Source: Deltaproteobacteria bacterium (GTDB lineage Bacteria; Desulfobacterota; Desulfarculia; Adiutricales; Adiutricaceae). Taken from it: 19,092 nt of DNA. This document shows, one piece after another, positions 1 through 7,133 of the stretch. Within the stretch, counting starts at the first letter, position 1; each line of letters opens with the position of its first letter. The stretch covers positions 1-19,092 of the forward strand of contig JAITJT010000045.1 of the NCBI GenBank assembly GCA_031278795.1, read 5' to 3'. The position numbers and the translations under genes were made by a program. The notes under the pieces are model-generated. The model was not told where the DNA came from. It saw only the letters and a program-made list of their open reading frames with translations, and ran no database searches.

Positions 1-357
1 CTCCAACAAACATATTTGTGGCTTCGGCTCTTAATCTCACTTACTATTCACAAGAGCCCCGGGAATCTTTTAAGGGCGCCTCACAGGTGAAGATAAACCA
101 GGGCATAAATAATTTATCTCTTAAAAAGCTGTAGTATATATATTAAAACAACAACAGTCTCATATATATCCTTATTATAATAGCTTTCCAAGAAATCTTA
201 GAATAGACTTCTAGAGCTATCTGGAGATATCTGGAGATATCTAAGCTATAAAAGTAGCCTTAATCACAAAGTGCAAACTATGTTTGAACACATCTTGCTG
301 TGCGCATTTTGTAAAGCTAGCTAGGCATTTTAGAGGCATTATTTTTGGAGCGCCTTA
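1..357. other. AT-rich noncoding stretch downstream of the autotransporter
   Basis: No reading frame of quality is visible. The stretch is AT-rich with stops in all frames. It holds the short tandem repeat at 215-249 and a direct pair of the sequence GGCATT (325-330 and 334-339) just past the autotransporter stop. I see no hairpin with a U-tract that would serve as a clear terminator for the minus-strand autotransporter gene. Confidence 0.6.
215..249. repeat. 10-bp tandem repeat flanked by AGCTAT
   Basis: The unit CTGGAGATAT occurs twice head to tail (221-230, 231-240) and begins a third time with CT. The pair is flanked on both sides by AGCTAT (215-220 and 244-249). The inner AGATATCT segments are self-complementary. 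This is too short to assign a function and is recorded only as a local repeat. Confidence 0.6.
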
Positions 358-3300
358 CTAAAAACGCAACTGCAAGCCGACCGAGGCCTCGTGGGACTTG
401 GTTTCGCTTCCTCCCACAAAAGAATACTTGGCCGAGACCTCAGTCCGCGTCCCTAGGCGGTAACCGAAACCGGCAGCTAGTCCCAGGGAATCCCTGTCCA
501 GGCCCTCCACCGGGGCCGAAAACTTGTTGCGGCCGGGGTCTTCTGAAAAGAAGGCTTGGGGCTCTTCCTTGGTCTGGCCCCGCAGTCCCTGCCAGTAGGC
601 GCGGACGTTAATATAGGCTCTGTTCAAATTAAAGTTGGCATCGGCTCCGGCGCGAAGGCGGTAGATATTGTTCTGGGTACTTTCATAATTAAGGGAGTAA
701 ATACCAGCCTTTTCACTGTAGGCTGAACGCTCCGCATGGAAATAGTCAAAGGCCGCGAAGGGTCTCAGGGAGGTCTTTTCTCCCACCAGGAAGCTGCGGC
801 CAAGATTTGCGCCCACTCCTTGGATGTCGCTTTTAAAAGCGCTTAGATATTGCTCGCTTTCCACACTTCTTATACCTTCAAAACGCATGGAGCCCATGGA
901 GGCGCTTAGACCAAGCTCAAGCTCCCCTGGAAGGTCAATCGCTCCGTACAGGGAGACACCAGTGCCCCGGCCGTCCACATCAGAATCGAGGCTCTCATAG
1001 CGGGGAAAATCCAAAGACAGAGCTAGACCCAAGAGAAAGGAATCCGTAATCTGGTAATCGAGCCCAGCGGAGACCCCGTAGCCGCGTATCTTGAAAGTGC
1101 GCTCCCCGTTATGCCTGGAGTTTAGATAGGAAGGGGAGATCCACACACTGGCCCTCTCCTCCAGCTCTCCTGAACCCGCTGAGTCAGCAACATTCGCTCC
1201 ACTATCCTCCGAGCCAGAAAGTTCGTATTTACGAACTAAATCCAAGGATCTCGTTGTCAAACGCGTAAACGCCGCATCCAGCCAGGAGGCGCTCATGAGC
1301 ATAGCCAAGGGGGCGTTTTGGATATCGGTAGCTGCCCTCTGGTGGTTAACCGTGCGGGAGCTGGTTTGGGCCTTTACTGTCCCTAAGCTGAAAGCGAGCC
1401 CTTCCCAGGTGTAGTCATAGGCCCCTATGGAAAAGACGCCACTGGAGGCGGCCATTTGGGGGGATGCCACGGTGGAGCCGTCAAGGCTCTCAAAGGTGAC
1501 AAAGGGGATTTGCCACGGATCCTCTACATTTCCATAGGTGAAAGGTTGTGGGTCGAAGTCGACAGTCGCGTAAGGGCTGATTGTTATGCTTGAAGCGATT
1601 ATCGTGGTGGGCTCTCCGTCCACAAAGCTTGAAATCAAGGTGCTTCCGGCCTCAAGAGTAAAACTTAGAGCCTCCACCCTGCCAGCGTAATTGAGAGTGC
1701 CGCCTTCCACTTTGACGTTCAGGCTTTGTGGGCCAGTGATATTCCCCCTATAGGTGAGGGAGAAGTTTGGATCCGCTGTGTTGGCGATAGCCTCACCAAG
1801 TTGATTTTTTTTGAGCCCGAAAGTAAGCGAGGTGCTGTAACTGTAATCAAGAAAATGGTCTATGGGGTCCCAGCGCGATATTATGTCGCCTTGAATTTCC
1901 GCCCCGTTTAGGATGTTTATCTCGCCCACGTGGACGTTGGGCCCAATATATATGGCGATGGGGCGCCCATGGAAATTCACCTCCTCATCCGAGAGAGTCT
2001 GTCCGTCCAGGCTGGAAGGCCCTCCCAGAAGCTTCCCGCTCAAATTGAAGGCCTTAATCAGCGGGCCACCAATCTCAAGGTAATCTCCATATTCGTTCGG
2101 GTAGTATCCATATGACGTAAGCACTTCATAGACATAAGGCGCGCCCATGTCAAAACGGGCGGCTATTCCAAGCTCTCCCGTGGCCTCGATGGTTCCCGCG
2201 CTGTTGATTAGGTGTCCAGAGCCAAATGACACCAGGAGTCCCGTACCCAGCTCACCGTTCGCGGAAACCCTCACCCCTTCCGGTATGTGGACAGTGTTAT
2301 CAAAGCCGTCCACGCGGATGCCCGCGGCTCCCACTCCGTACGCCAGGAGATCGGCTTTTTGGGTGAGAGTGTAGCCGTCACCGTAGAAGTGGACGCCAAC
2401 GGCGTAAGGCTTGGTGTTGGGGACGCCGTAATCATAGCCTAGCCAGTTCGCATCGGAATCCAGCCCTAGGCTTTGAAAAAATCCCACTTGGTTTATAATC
2501 GTTTTGGAAGGATTCAGCTCTCCTTGATTGGCGTAAAAGTCCTCGTAGGCGCTCTTGTTGGAAAGCGCGAAAGTTGAGCCGCTAGATGCCCTATCCGCGG
2601 TAGCGTAAAGGGACAAGCCAAAAAACGCGCGCCTGTCAAAAATGAAACCGATATCCTCCAGGGCCGCCAGCTCCACTTCCATGAACATGGGATAGTTGAC
2701 GATCTGGTAATGGGTCATCAGCCCATTTCTCACACCGAAATGGGAATCTTCCTGCTCACTCTCATGGGCCATGGGAACGGGAACGCCAAACACTTTAACG
2801 GCCGTTTCGCCTATGAACATCAGGTCCCCGGGATTGCTATTGCCCCATAAATCGTCACCGATTAGGATATCGCTTCTTAAGTTATTATGAAAGGAGGTAT
2901 TCTCGCCAGTTATACCAAAGGTATGGCCTAGTTCATGGATGAGCGTCGGGGTCAGGGCGGTTCGGGTCTCCGGCAACTGGGAGTCCTTTTGGGTGTCAAA
3001 GAGATAATCGTCGATTACTATCAAGGCGTGAGCTCCCACAAGAGAGTCCCCTGGAACTCCCGATGGCTCCAGCGACAAGCTCTCCCCTAGAAGGAGCGCA
3101 TCGTAAACACGGCCGATTTCTGATTCCTTGTCCTCGAAAAACAAAGCGGACGCGTTGTAATTTTCATCTAGATCGATTCCAAGGCGCATGACGGCCGGCG
3201 TATAGGGGGAGCCTTCCGGCAATAACATTTCCGTAAAGTATTCAAAAGCCCAGAATATGGCTTCCTTTTCCTCCGCGGTGAAGTCGCGTGGACTTGTTTT

Positions 3301-3570
3301 AGTTTCTATTTGTTCGTCGTCTATAGGGTCTAAAGAATCCGCCCAGAATGTTTCACCCCTGTTGAAAAAATCCAAGCGGAACACCGGATTGTCATCACTG
3401 TTTCGAATATAATAACTCTCCTGTGCCCACAAGCGAGACATAGGAATAATCAACCATAGGAGCAAAAATAAAGGGAGAAACATTCCCCTACGTATTAAGC
3501 TGCGCCCGCTTTTTATCGTCACGGTTTCCCCCCTTCCTTTTGTTAAAAAACTGTAATAATTTGAGCTCAT
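358..3570 (-). CDS. autotransporter with metzincin-like passenger motif
   Basis: Predicted type V-a secreted surface protein of 1070 residues. Residues 24-49 hold an RR-containing n-region, a Leu-rich core and a WAQ cleavage site. Residues about 50-320 look like a metalloprotease-type head with HELGH at 212-216. A segment with HFG, LMTH and EVELAALEDIGF at 277-309 follows, which I associate with Desulfovibrio/Bilophila autotransporters. Residues about 390-740 are beta-rich repeats (GVHFYG, AAGIRVDG, GDIISR) as in beta-helix passengers. Residues about 805-1070 form the autotransporter beta-barrel, ending in Phe (LQLRF) as expected for BAM recognition. The third metzincin zinc His is Gly (HELGHTFGITG), so protease activity is doubtful. 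The ATG at 3570 has a weak AAGAG upstream. An in-frame GTG at 3520-3522 follows a strong AGGAAGGGGGG at good spacing and gives a more normal signal peptide of about 34 residues, so it may be the true start. The gene is monocistronic, isolated upstream by terminators. Confidence 0.9.
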   Translation of the reverse strand: MSSNYYSFLTKGRGETVTIKSGRSLIRRGMFLPLFLLLWLIIPMSRLWAQESYYIRNSDDNPVFRLDFFNRGETFWADSLDPIDDEQIETKTSPRDFTAEEKEAIFWAFEYFTEMLLPEGSPYTPAVMRLGIDLDENYNASALFFEDKESEIGRVYDALLLGESLSLEPSGVPGDSLVGAHALIVIDDYLFDTQKDSQLPETRTALTPTLIHELGHTFGITGENTSFHNNLRSDILIGDDLWGNSNPGDLMFIGETAVKVFGVPVPMAHESEQEDSHFGVRNGLMTHYQIVNYPMFMEVELAALEDIGFIFDRRAFFGLSLYATADRASSGSTFALSNKSAYEDFYANQGELNPSKTIINQVGFFQSLGLDSDANWLGYDYGVPNTKPYAVGVHFYGDGYTLTQKADLLAYGVGAAGIRVDGFDNTVHIPEGVRVSANGELGTGLLVSFGSGHLINSAGTIEATGELGIAARFDMGAPYVYEVLTSYGYYPNEYGDYLEIGGPLIKAFNLSGKLLGGPSSLDGQTLSDEEVNFHGRPIAIYIGPNVHVGEINILNGAEIQGDIISRWDPIDHFLDYSYSTSLTFGLKKNQLGEAIANTADPNFSLTYRGNITGPQSLNVKVEGGTLNYAGRVEALSFTLEAGSTLISSFVDGEPTTIIASSITISPYATVDFDPQPFTYGNVEDPWQIPFVTFESLDGSTVASPQMAASSGVFSIGAYDYTWEGLAFSLGTVKAQTSSRTVNHQRAATDIQNAPLAMLMSASWLDAAFTRLTTRSLDLVRKYELSGSEDSGANVADSAGSGELEERASVWISPSYLNSRHNGERTFKIRGYGVSAGLDYQITDSFLLGLALSLDFPRYESLDSDVDGRGTGVSLYGAIDLPGELELGLSASMGSMRFEGIRSVESEQYLSAFKSDIQGVGANLGRSFLVGEKTSLRPFAAFDYFHAERSAYSEKAGIYSLNYESTQNNIYRLRAGADANFNLNRAYINVRAYWQGLRGQTKEEPQAFFSEDPGRNKFSAPVEGLDRDSLGLAAGFGYRLGTRTEVSAKYSFVGGSETKSHEASVGLQLRF

Positions 3571-4290
3571 TATGGATACTCTTCATTCGCGTTAAGCCGC
3601 GTACCGGAGATGATTAGGAATCTAGCTGAAATTTAAAGTTCCTTTAATCGCTCTAAGCGTTTACAAAGGCGTATTCAAGAATACATTATAAGCTCAATAA
3701 AGTTTCGCCTTTCCCTCTTTAAATAACTAAAATAAATCTAAAAATTAATATTTCATTAAGCTAAGTTTTCACGTCAAATTCGCGCTAAAGTTATTTAAGC
3801 TTTGAGTTCACTACTTTTGTTCCGAAGCTTGGGGCTTTTTGCATTTTTAAATCGCCCTTTTTTAAGAGAAATACACCTTTCTTTCTATTTTGTTTTTTTC
3901 CTTAAGATAGACTACGTATAAGTTAGACAGGTATTTAAGATGCTTGTGAGCAAAATATTATCCCTCACTTCACTTCAATTATATCCCTAAATATTTTTTA
4001 ATACAAATTTTTTTAACCGCCTATAAACACTTATCAAAGTCTAATCCCACAACATTTATGAATCGTGATATTTATCTCACAGCATCTGGAAAAAATGTAA
4101 TATATCTATTCAATGTTTTGAATTTTAATTTTGAAATGTTATGTTTTTATCTTTTCAAAATATTAACACGCAAACTTTCAACTAACACTTGGGCCACAAA
4201 GAGAAAAAACTAAAGTTCCGAACGCGGTGGGCGTTTAAATTATAGCTAAATCCTAAGCTAGCGCAATATGTTCAAAGTAGAAATATCTCG
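3571..4290. other. long AT-rich upstream region of the autotransporter
   Basis: About 720 bp with no credible gene. It contains the -10/palindrome element at 3671-3690 and many runs of A and T. A weak plus-strand stem (AAGC/GCTT, about 3826-3838) followed by T5 is present at about 3836-3840, but it serves no plus-strand gene. The size is unusual for a simple promoter region and suggests either decayed sequence or extended regulation of the surface protein. Confidence 0.5.
3671..3690 (-). promoter_or_regulatory. -10 box with abutting 14-bp operator-like palindrome
   Basis: On the minus strand TATAAT (3690-3685) is followed directly by the perfect inverted repeat GTATTC-TT-GAATAC (3684-3671). 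A dyad covering the expected transcription start is a classic repressor position. No good TTGACA-like -35 lies 16-18 bp upstream, so the promoter may be weak or activator-dependent. It would give an untranslated leader of about 100-150 nt for the autotransporter gene. The palindrome is directly visible; its role is inferred. Confidence 0.45.
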
Positions 4291-4332
4291 AAAAAAAAGC
4301 CGCGATCAAACACTTGAAAGCGCGAGGCTTTC
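4291..4332 (-). terminator. second terminator-like hairpin in tandem
   Basis: Just past the main terminator the minus strand carries a perfect stem GAAAGC/GCTTTC (loop 5 nt, 4316-4332). It also carries an alternative CGCG/CGCG pairing that ends directly in GC followed by eight T (forward A run 4291-4298). It is most simply read as a backup terminator behind the one at 4333-4359. Confidence 0.5.
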
Positions 4333-4359
4333 AAAAAAAAATCCCCCCAAAGAGGGGGG
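4333..4359 (-). terminator. strong intrinsic terminator
   Basis: Read on the minus strand: CCCCCC (4359-4354), loop TCTTT, GGGGGG (4348-4343), one A, then nine T (4341-4333). This is a textbook rho-independent terminator for minus-strand transcription. It lies 563 bp after the esterase stop codon, so either the esterase mRNA has a very long 3' UTR or a separate small RNA ends here. It also insulates the autotransporter gene from upstream transcription. Confidence 0.88.
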
Positions 4360-4922
4360 CGCGTATCTTGAAGGTCGTGGGGAGGGAAAGCTAAGGCCAT
4401 TATCATAACCAGGGCCAAGTTAAAGCTTGCGTATGCCGCGACGTTAGCCAAGTTTTAGGCGATTAGCTCAAATTTAGCCGTTTCAAGCGTAGCTATTCAA
4501 GGATAGTTGAGAGTTTTGAACTTAAGGAAACCCTGAAAAACTTTTCCTGAAATGGTGGAAAGGGGAACTTATGAAAAAAAAAAGATGTCCAATGATACGG
4601 CTCTAGCTTGAGATATCCTTAAATTATATTTTAACATTGTGGTTTATTAGATTATAAATAAAACCTCAAGCGCATTTAAAATAAAAAAAGCAAACAATCA
4701 CTTTTTCCCCATGACGCTTATATGGGAAGCATCATATGGAGATGGAGTTTTCCATCAAATGATTGGATTTAGTTATTTTTATTTTAATGTCTTGGGAAAT
4801 ATTATCGCGCTCTAGGTTCAATTTAAGCCCCTAAAGATCTCTCCGTTGTGTTCCTAAGCCCCAAAAAGACGCTTCCACTCCGGGAAGCTTTACTTAAGAG
4901 GAGGTCCGCCCCGGGTCCCTTA
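4360..4922 (-). other. untranslated stretch between esterase and terminator; possible small RNA
   Basis: No reading frame longer than a few dozen codons is convincing here. The minus strand must be transcribed for the terminator at 4333-4359 to make sense. TATAAT boxes on the minus strand lie at 4628-4623 and 4656-4651, without recognisable -35 partners. A transcript starting near 4616 would be about 280 nt. I do not recognise the sequence as RNase P RNA, tmRNA, 6S or SRP RNA. Alternatively it is simply the 3' UTR of the esterase mRNA. Confidence 0.35.
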
Positions 4923-6548
4923 TCACTTTTTGGTATCCGTTGGCTCTCCTGGAACCTTCCCAAAGAGCAGATCGGAGATGAGTTCCATGTCATCCGCCTC
5001 CGCGAGAGGCGCCGCCTTAAGGTCCGTGTCTATGTGGAGGGCCTGGGGGTTTTCGCGGGTGTAGCGCGGCCACGGAGCTTCCGTGGGAGGGCTCTTACCC
5101 TGGTTGGGGTCTCCGGTTTTTATGAAGTTCACCCAGCGGGTTCTGATGTCCTCGGAAAGCTTCTTCTCCGAGTCCTTGGTGAGGCCCTCTTTATCTAAAT
5201 AGCCAAATACATAGGGGAGCTCAGAGGTGTGGAAGGCCCCCAGCTTTTCGGATTTTGACTTATCCGAGACGTACTCGAAGCGGAAGAGATAGACGTCTTG
5301 AAATTTGGAGTGGAGATCCGCCACTCTCTTGGAGCCGGCGGTGAAGATTCCCATGGTCATGAGCCTTCTGACAAGGTCATAGACCTCCTCATCGCTCTTG
5401 GGCTGGTACTTATCAAAGAAGGCCTGTACCACATCCGGGCCCAGATATTCCGTGACCATGCTCTTGGCGCTCTCCGGCTCGTCCATGTTGGTGAGGAAGA
5501 TTGAGGACTCGTCCCCGTTGAAGCCCATCAAGAGCTTAACTTGGTTGAAGTCGCCCGAGGCTAGATTGTCCTGGGGGACCTTGGGGATGACCTTGCCGTC
5601 AGGGACGGGAAAAAAGGAAAAGGGCGAGATGACTGTCCAGTCAGCGGTGAAGGGGCACATGTTCGCGAGGATGGAAGGAGACATCTCCCTAATCTTATCC
5701 AAGGACAGGGAGTCGTCTTTAAGCCTCAGGGAGTTTAGAAACATGTCACCTAGGGTGACAGCGCGCTCAAGACTTCCATATGTAAGTGGATAGCCGTAGA
5801 CGGTGAAGACAGTGCCGCTCTCCAGGATTGCCCCCCTAAATAGCCCCTTGGCCAAAGGTGAGAGCGTGAGGATGGAGACGCTCATGGCCCCGGCCGATTC
5901 CCCGCCTATGGTCACCTTCTCCGGATCTCCCCCAAAGGCCTTTATGTTGTCGCGCACCCACTCCAGGGCTTTAATCTGATCCATAATACCCCAGTTGCCT
6001 GTGGTACCGTAGCGATTCAGGGTTTCTTTGGTGGCCAGAAATCCTAGGGCCCCTAAGCGGTAATTAATGGTTACCACCACCACGCCTTCCTTGGCGAGTG
6101 TCGTGCCCTCGTAATACCAATGACTCCCTGAACCCAGCCCGAAACCGCCTCCATGGATGAAGACGTAGACCGGAAGTAGAGCGCCGTCCGGGTTTTCCGT
6201 GGGAACCCAGATATTTAACCTAAGAGAGTCCTCCGAGAGAGGGCTTCCAGGTTTGAGGCCAAAGGAGTTGTCCAGGGGTGTGGGCTGCCACACCGAGGGA
6301 CCATATTCCAAAGCCTGGAAGGGCTCTTTGTGGGGAGGAAGATCCCTAGGCGGGGCGAAACGCCCCTCGCCTTCGGTTGAGAGCGCGAAGGGTATCCCTT
6401 TGAAGACCTGGACACCGTTTACGACCTTGCCCACGTAAGCGCCCTTGGGCGTCTCGACGTTCACCATCTCACCTTCCTCCGCCGCAAAGGCACCTTGGCT
6501 AAAAGAGATGAAGAGGCCCAAAAGAAGACTAATCACCAGGTTCCGCAT
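4923..6548 (-). CDS. secreted type-B carboxylesterase
   Basis: Alpha/beta-hydrolase of the type-B carboxylesterase (COesterase, PnbA-like) family, 541 residues from the ATG at 6546-6548. That start is preceded by TAGGA at about 9 nt and leaves a clean signal peptide ending around AFA-AEE (residue 23), so the enzyme is probably periplasmic or secreted. A GTG 12 codons upstream would spoil the signal peptide. Visible catalytic features are the oxyanion loop HGGGF (about 132-136), nucleophile Ser218 in GESAGA, the acid Glu347 in GDES, and His440 in AFHTSELPY. All three triad positions are intact, so it should hydrolyse carboxylic esters; the substrate is unknown. The family's usual EDCLxLN disulfide Cys is Ser here (EDSLRLN), and only one Cys remains in the mature protein. 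The gene starts 26 nt after the stop of the small membrane-protein gene and is probably co-transcribed with it. Confidence 0.92.
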   Translation of the reverse strand: MRNLVISLLLGLFISFSQGAFAAEEGEMVNVETPKGAYVGKVVNGVQVFKGIPFALSTEGEGRFAPPRDLPPHKEPFQALEYGPSVWQPTPLDNSFGLKPGSPLSEDSLRLNIWVPTENPDGALLPVYVFIHGGGFGLGSGSHWYYEGTTLAKEGVVVVTINYRLGALGFLATKETLNRYGTTGNWGIMDQIKALEWVRDNIKAFGGDPEKVTIGGESAGAMSVSILTLSPLAKGLFRGAILESGTVFTVYGYPLTYGSLERAVTLGDMFLNSLRLKDDSLSLDKIREMSPSILANMCPFTADWTVISPFSFFPVPDGKVIPKVPQDNLASGDFNQVKLLMGFNGDESSIFLTNMDEPESAKSMVTEYLGPDVVQAFFDKYQPKSDEEVYDLVRRLMTMGIFTAGSKRVADLHSKFQDVYLFRFEYVSDKSKSEKLGAFHTSELPYVFGYLDKEGLTKDSEKKLSEDIRTRWVNFIKTGDPNQGKSPPTEAPWPRYTRENPQALHIDTDLKAAPLAEADDMELISDLLFGKVPGEPTDTKK

Positions 6549-6574
6549 GATGATATTCCTAAATTTAAAAGGTT

Positions 6575-6928
6575 TTATGGCCACGTGAGTACTGGAAAGC
6601 TTGCCCTGTCTATGGAAATATTTTCTATGATGCTAAAGATCAGTACACTTGGGAAAGCTTCCTTAAGAGAGAGACCTAAGGGGGACAGGTTCCTAGGTTC
6701 TGCATCATTTGGGGTGGGTTTCTGGGACGCTTCTCTCTCCCTCTCATCCACCTCGAAGAGGAGTCCAGGATCGCCCCTCTTGTCCTGGTCAGAGGAACGC
6801 TCGACCCCGGGTGTGGTCTCGCTGGTGGAGGAGACCAAGGTGATGGCCAGAAAGGCCCCCACGGTCACCACTACCAAGATGATGATCCTCACATTCTTGA
6901 TGTGCTTCAGCTCTTTCTCGCTTGGCAT
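6575..6928 (-). CDS. small single-pass membrane protein, unknown function
   Basis: A 117-residue protein I do not recognise. A short basic N-terminus (KELKHIKNVR) leads into one hydrophobic segment at residues 13-33, probably an uncleaved anchor. A charged, Ser/Glu/Asp/Pro-rich linker (34-80) follows, then a more ordered tail containing LGLSLKEAFPSVLIFSIIENISI. The start is supported by AGAGGA about 5 nt upstream of the ATG. It lies directly upstream of the esterase gene with a 26-nt gap, so the two are likely one operon, and a membrane-anchored partner for the secreted esterase is conceivable. The C-terminal half does not look low-complexity, which argues for a real gene. Its upstream region holds the 13-bp tandem array. 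Confidence 0.65.
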   Translation of the reverse strand: MPSEKELKHIKNVRIIILVVVTVGAFLAITLVSSTSETTPGVERSSDQDKRGDPGLLFEVDEREREASQKPTPNDAEPRNLSPLGLSLKEAFPSVLIFSIIENISIDRASFPVLTWP

Positions 6929-6959
6929 GATGTCCTCTTATTCTCATGAAAGAAAAAGC

Positions 6960-7050
6960 AAATAAAATTAGCAAATAGAATTAGTAAATGTAATTAGCGA
7001 GTGTAATTAGTAAATAGAATAAGCGAAGAGAATTAACAAAAATATTTACC
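6960..7050. repeat. 13-bp degenerate tandem array, seven units
   Basis: Seven contiguous 13-bp units start at 6960, 6973, 6986, 6999, 7012, 7025 and 7038, with plus-strand consensus AAATAGAATTAGY. The central four or five units match closely (AAATAGAATTAGT, AAATGTAATTAGC, GAGTGTAATTAGT), and the outer ones decay into the A-rich flank. The array sits between the SPOR gene stop (7134) and the start of the small membrane-protein gene (6928), in that gene's leader or promoter on the minus strand. Confidence 0.85.
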
Positions 7051-7133
7051 AAAAGGAAAAAAACATAAATGGAAAGGGCAAAATATAAAAGCAAAAAGAA
7101 TTGCCAAAAAGAAAAAACAAAAGAGCGATATCT

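Noticed and set aside
4571..4606. Tiny plus-strand frame MKKKRCPMIRL with AGGGG upstream
   Set aside because: Eleven codons, no plus-strand gene downstream for a leader peptide to control, and the A10 run makes such a start likely by chance.
4333..4620. tmRNA, RNase P RNA or 6S RNA on the minus strand before the terminator
   Set aside because: No tRNA-like 3' end, no tag-like frame with a stop, and none of the conserved cores I know. It is kept only as an unassigned possible transcript.
4848..5198. Plus-strand frame overlapping the end of the esterase gene
   Set aside because: Most of it lies antisense to intact esterase coding sequence, and the product shows no recognisable features.
6789..6974. 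Alternative minus-strand frame overlapping the small membrane protein
   Set aside because: It is His/Gly/Arg-rich and out of frame with the better-supported gene, which has both a ribosome-binding site and a clear membrane helix.
6960..7050. CRISPR array
   Set aside because: The 13-bp units are contiguous and have no spacers; no cas gene is present in the window.
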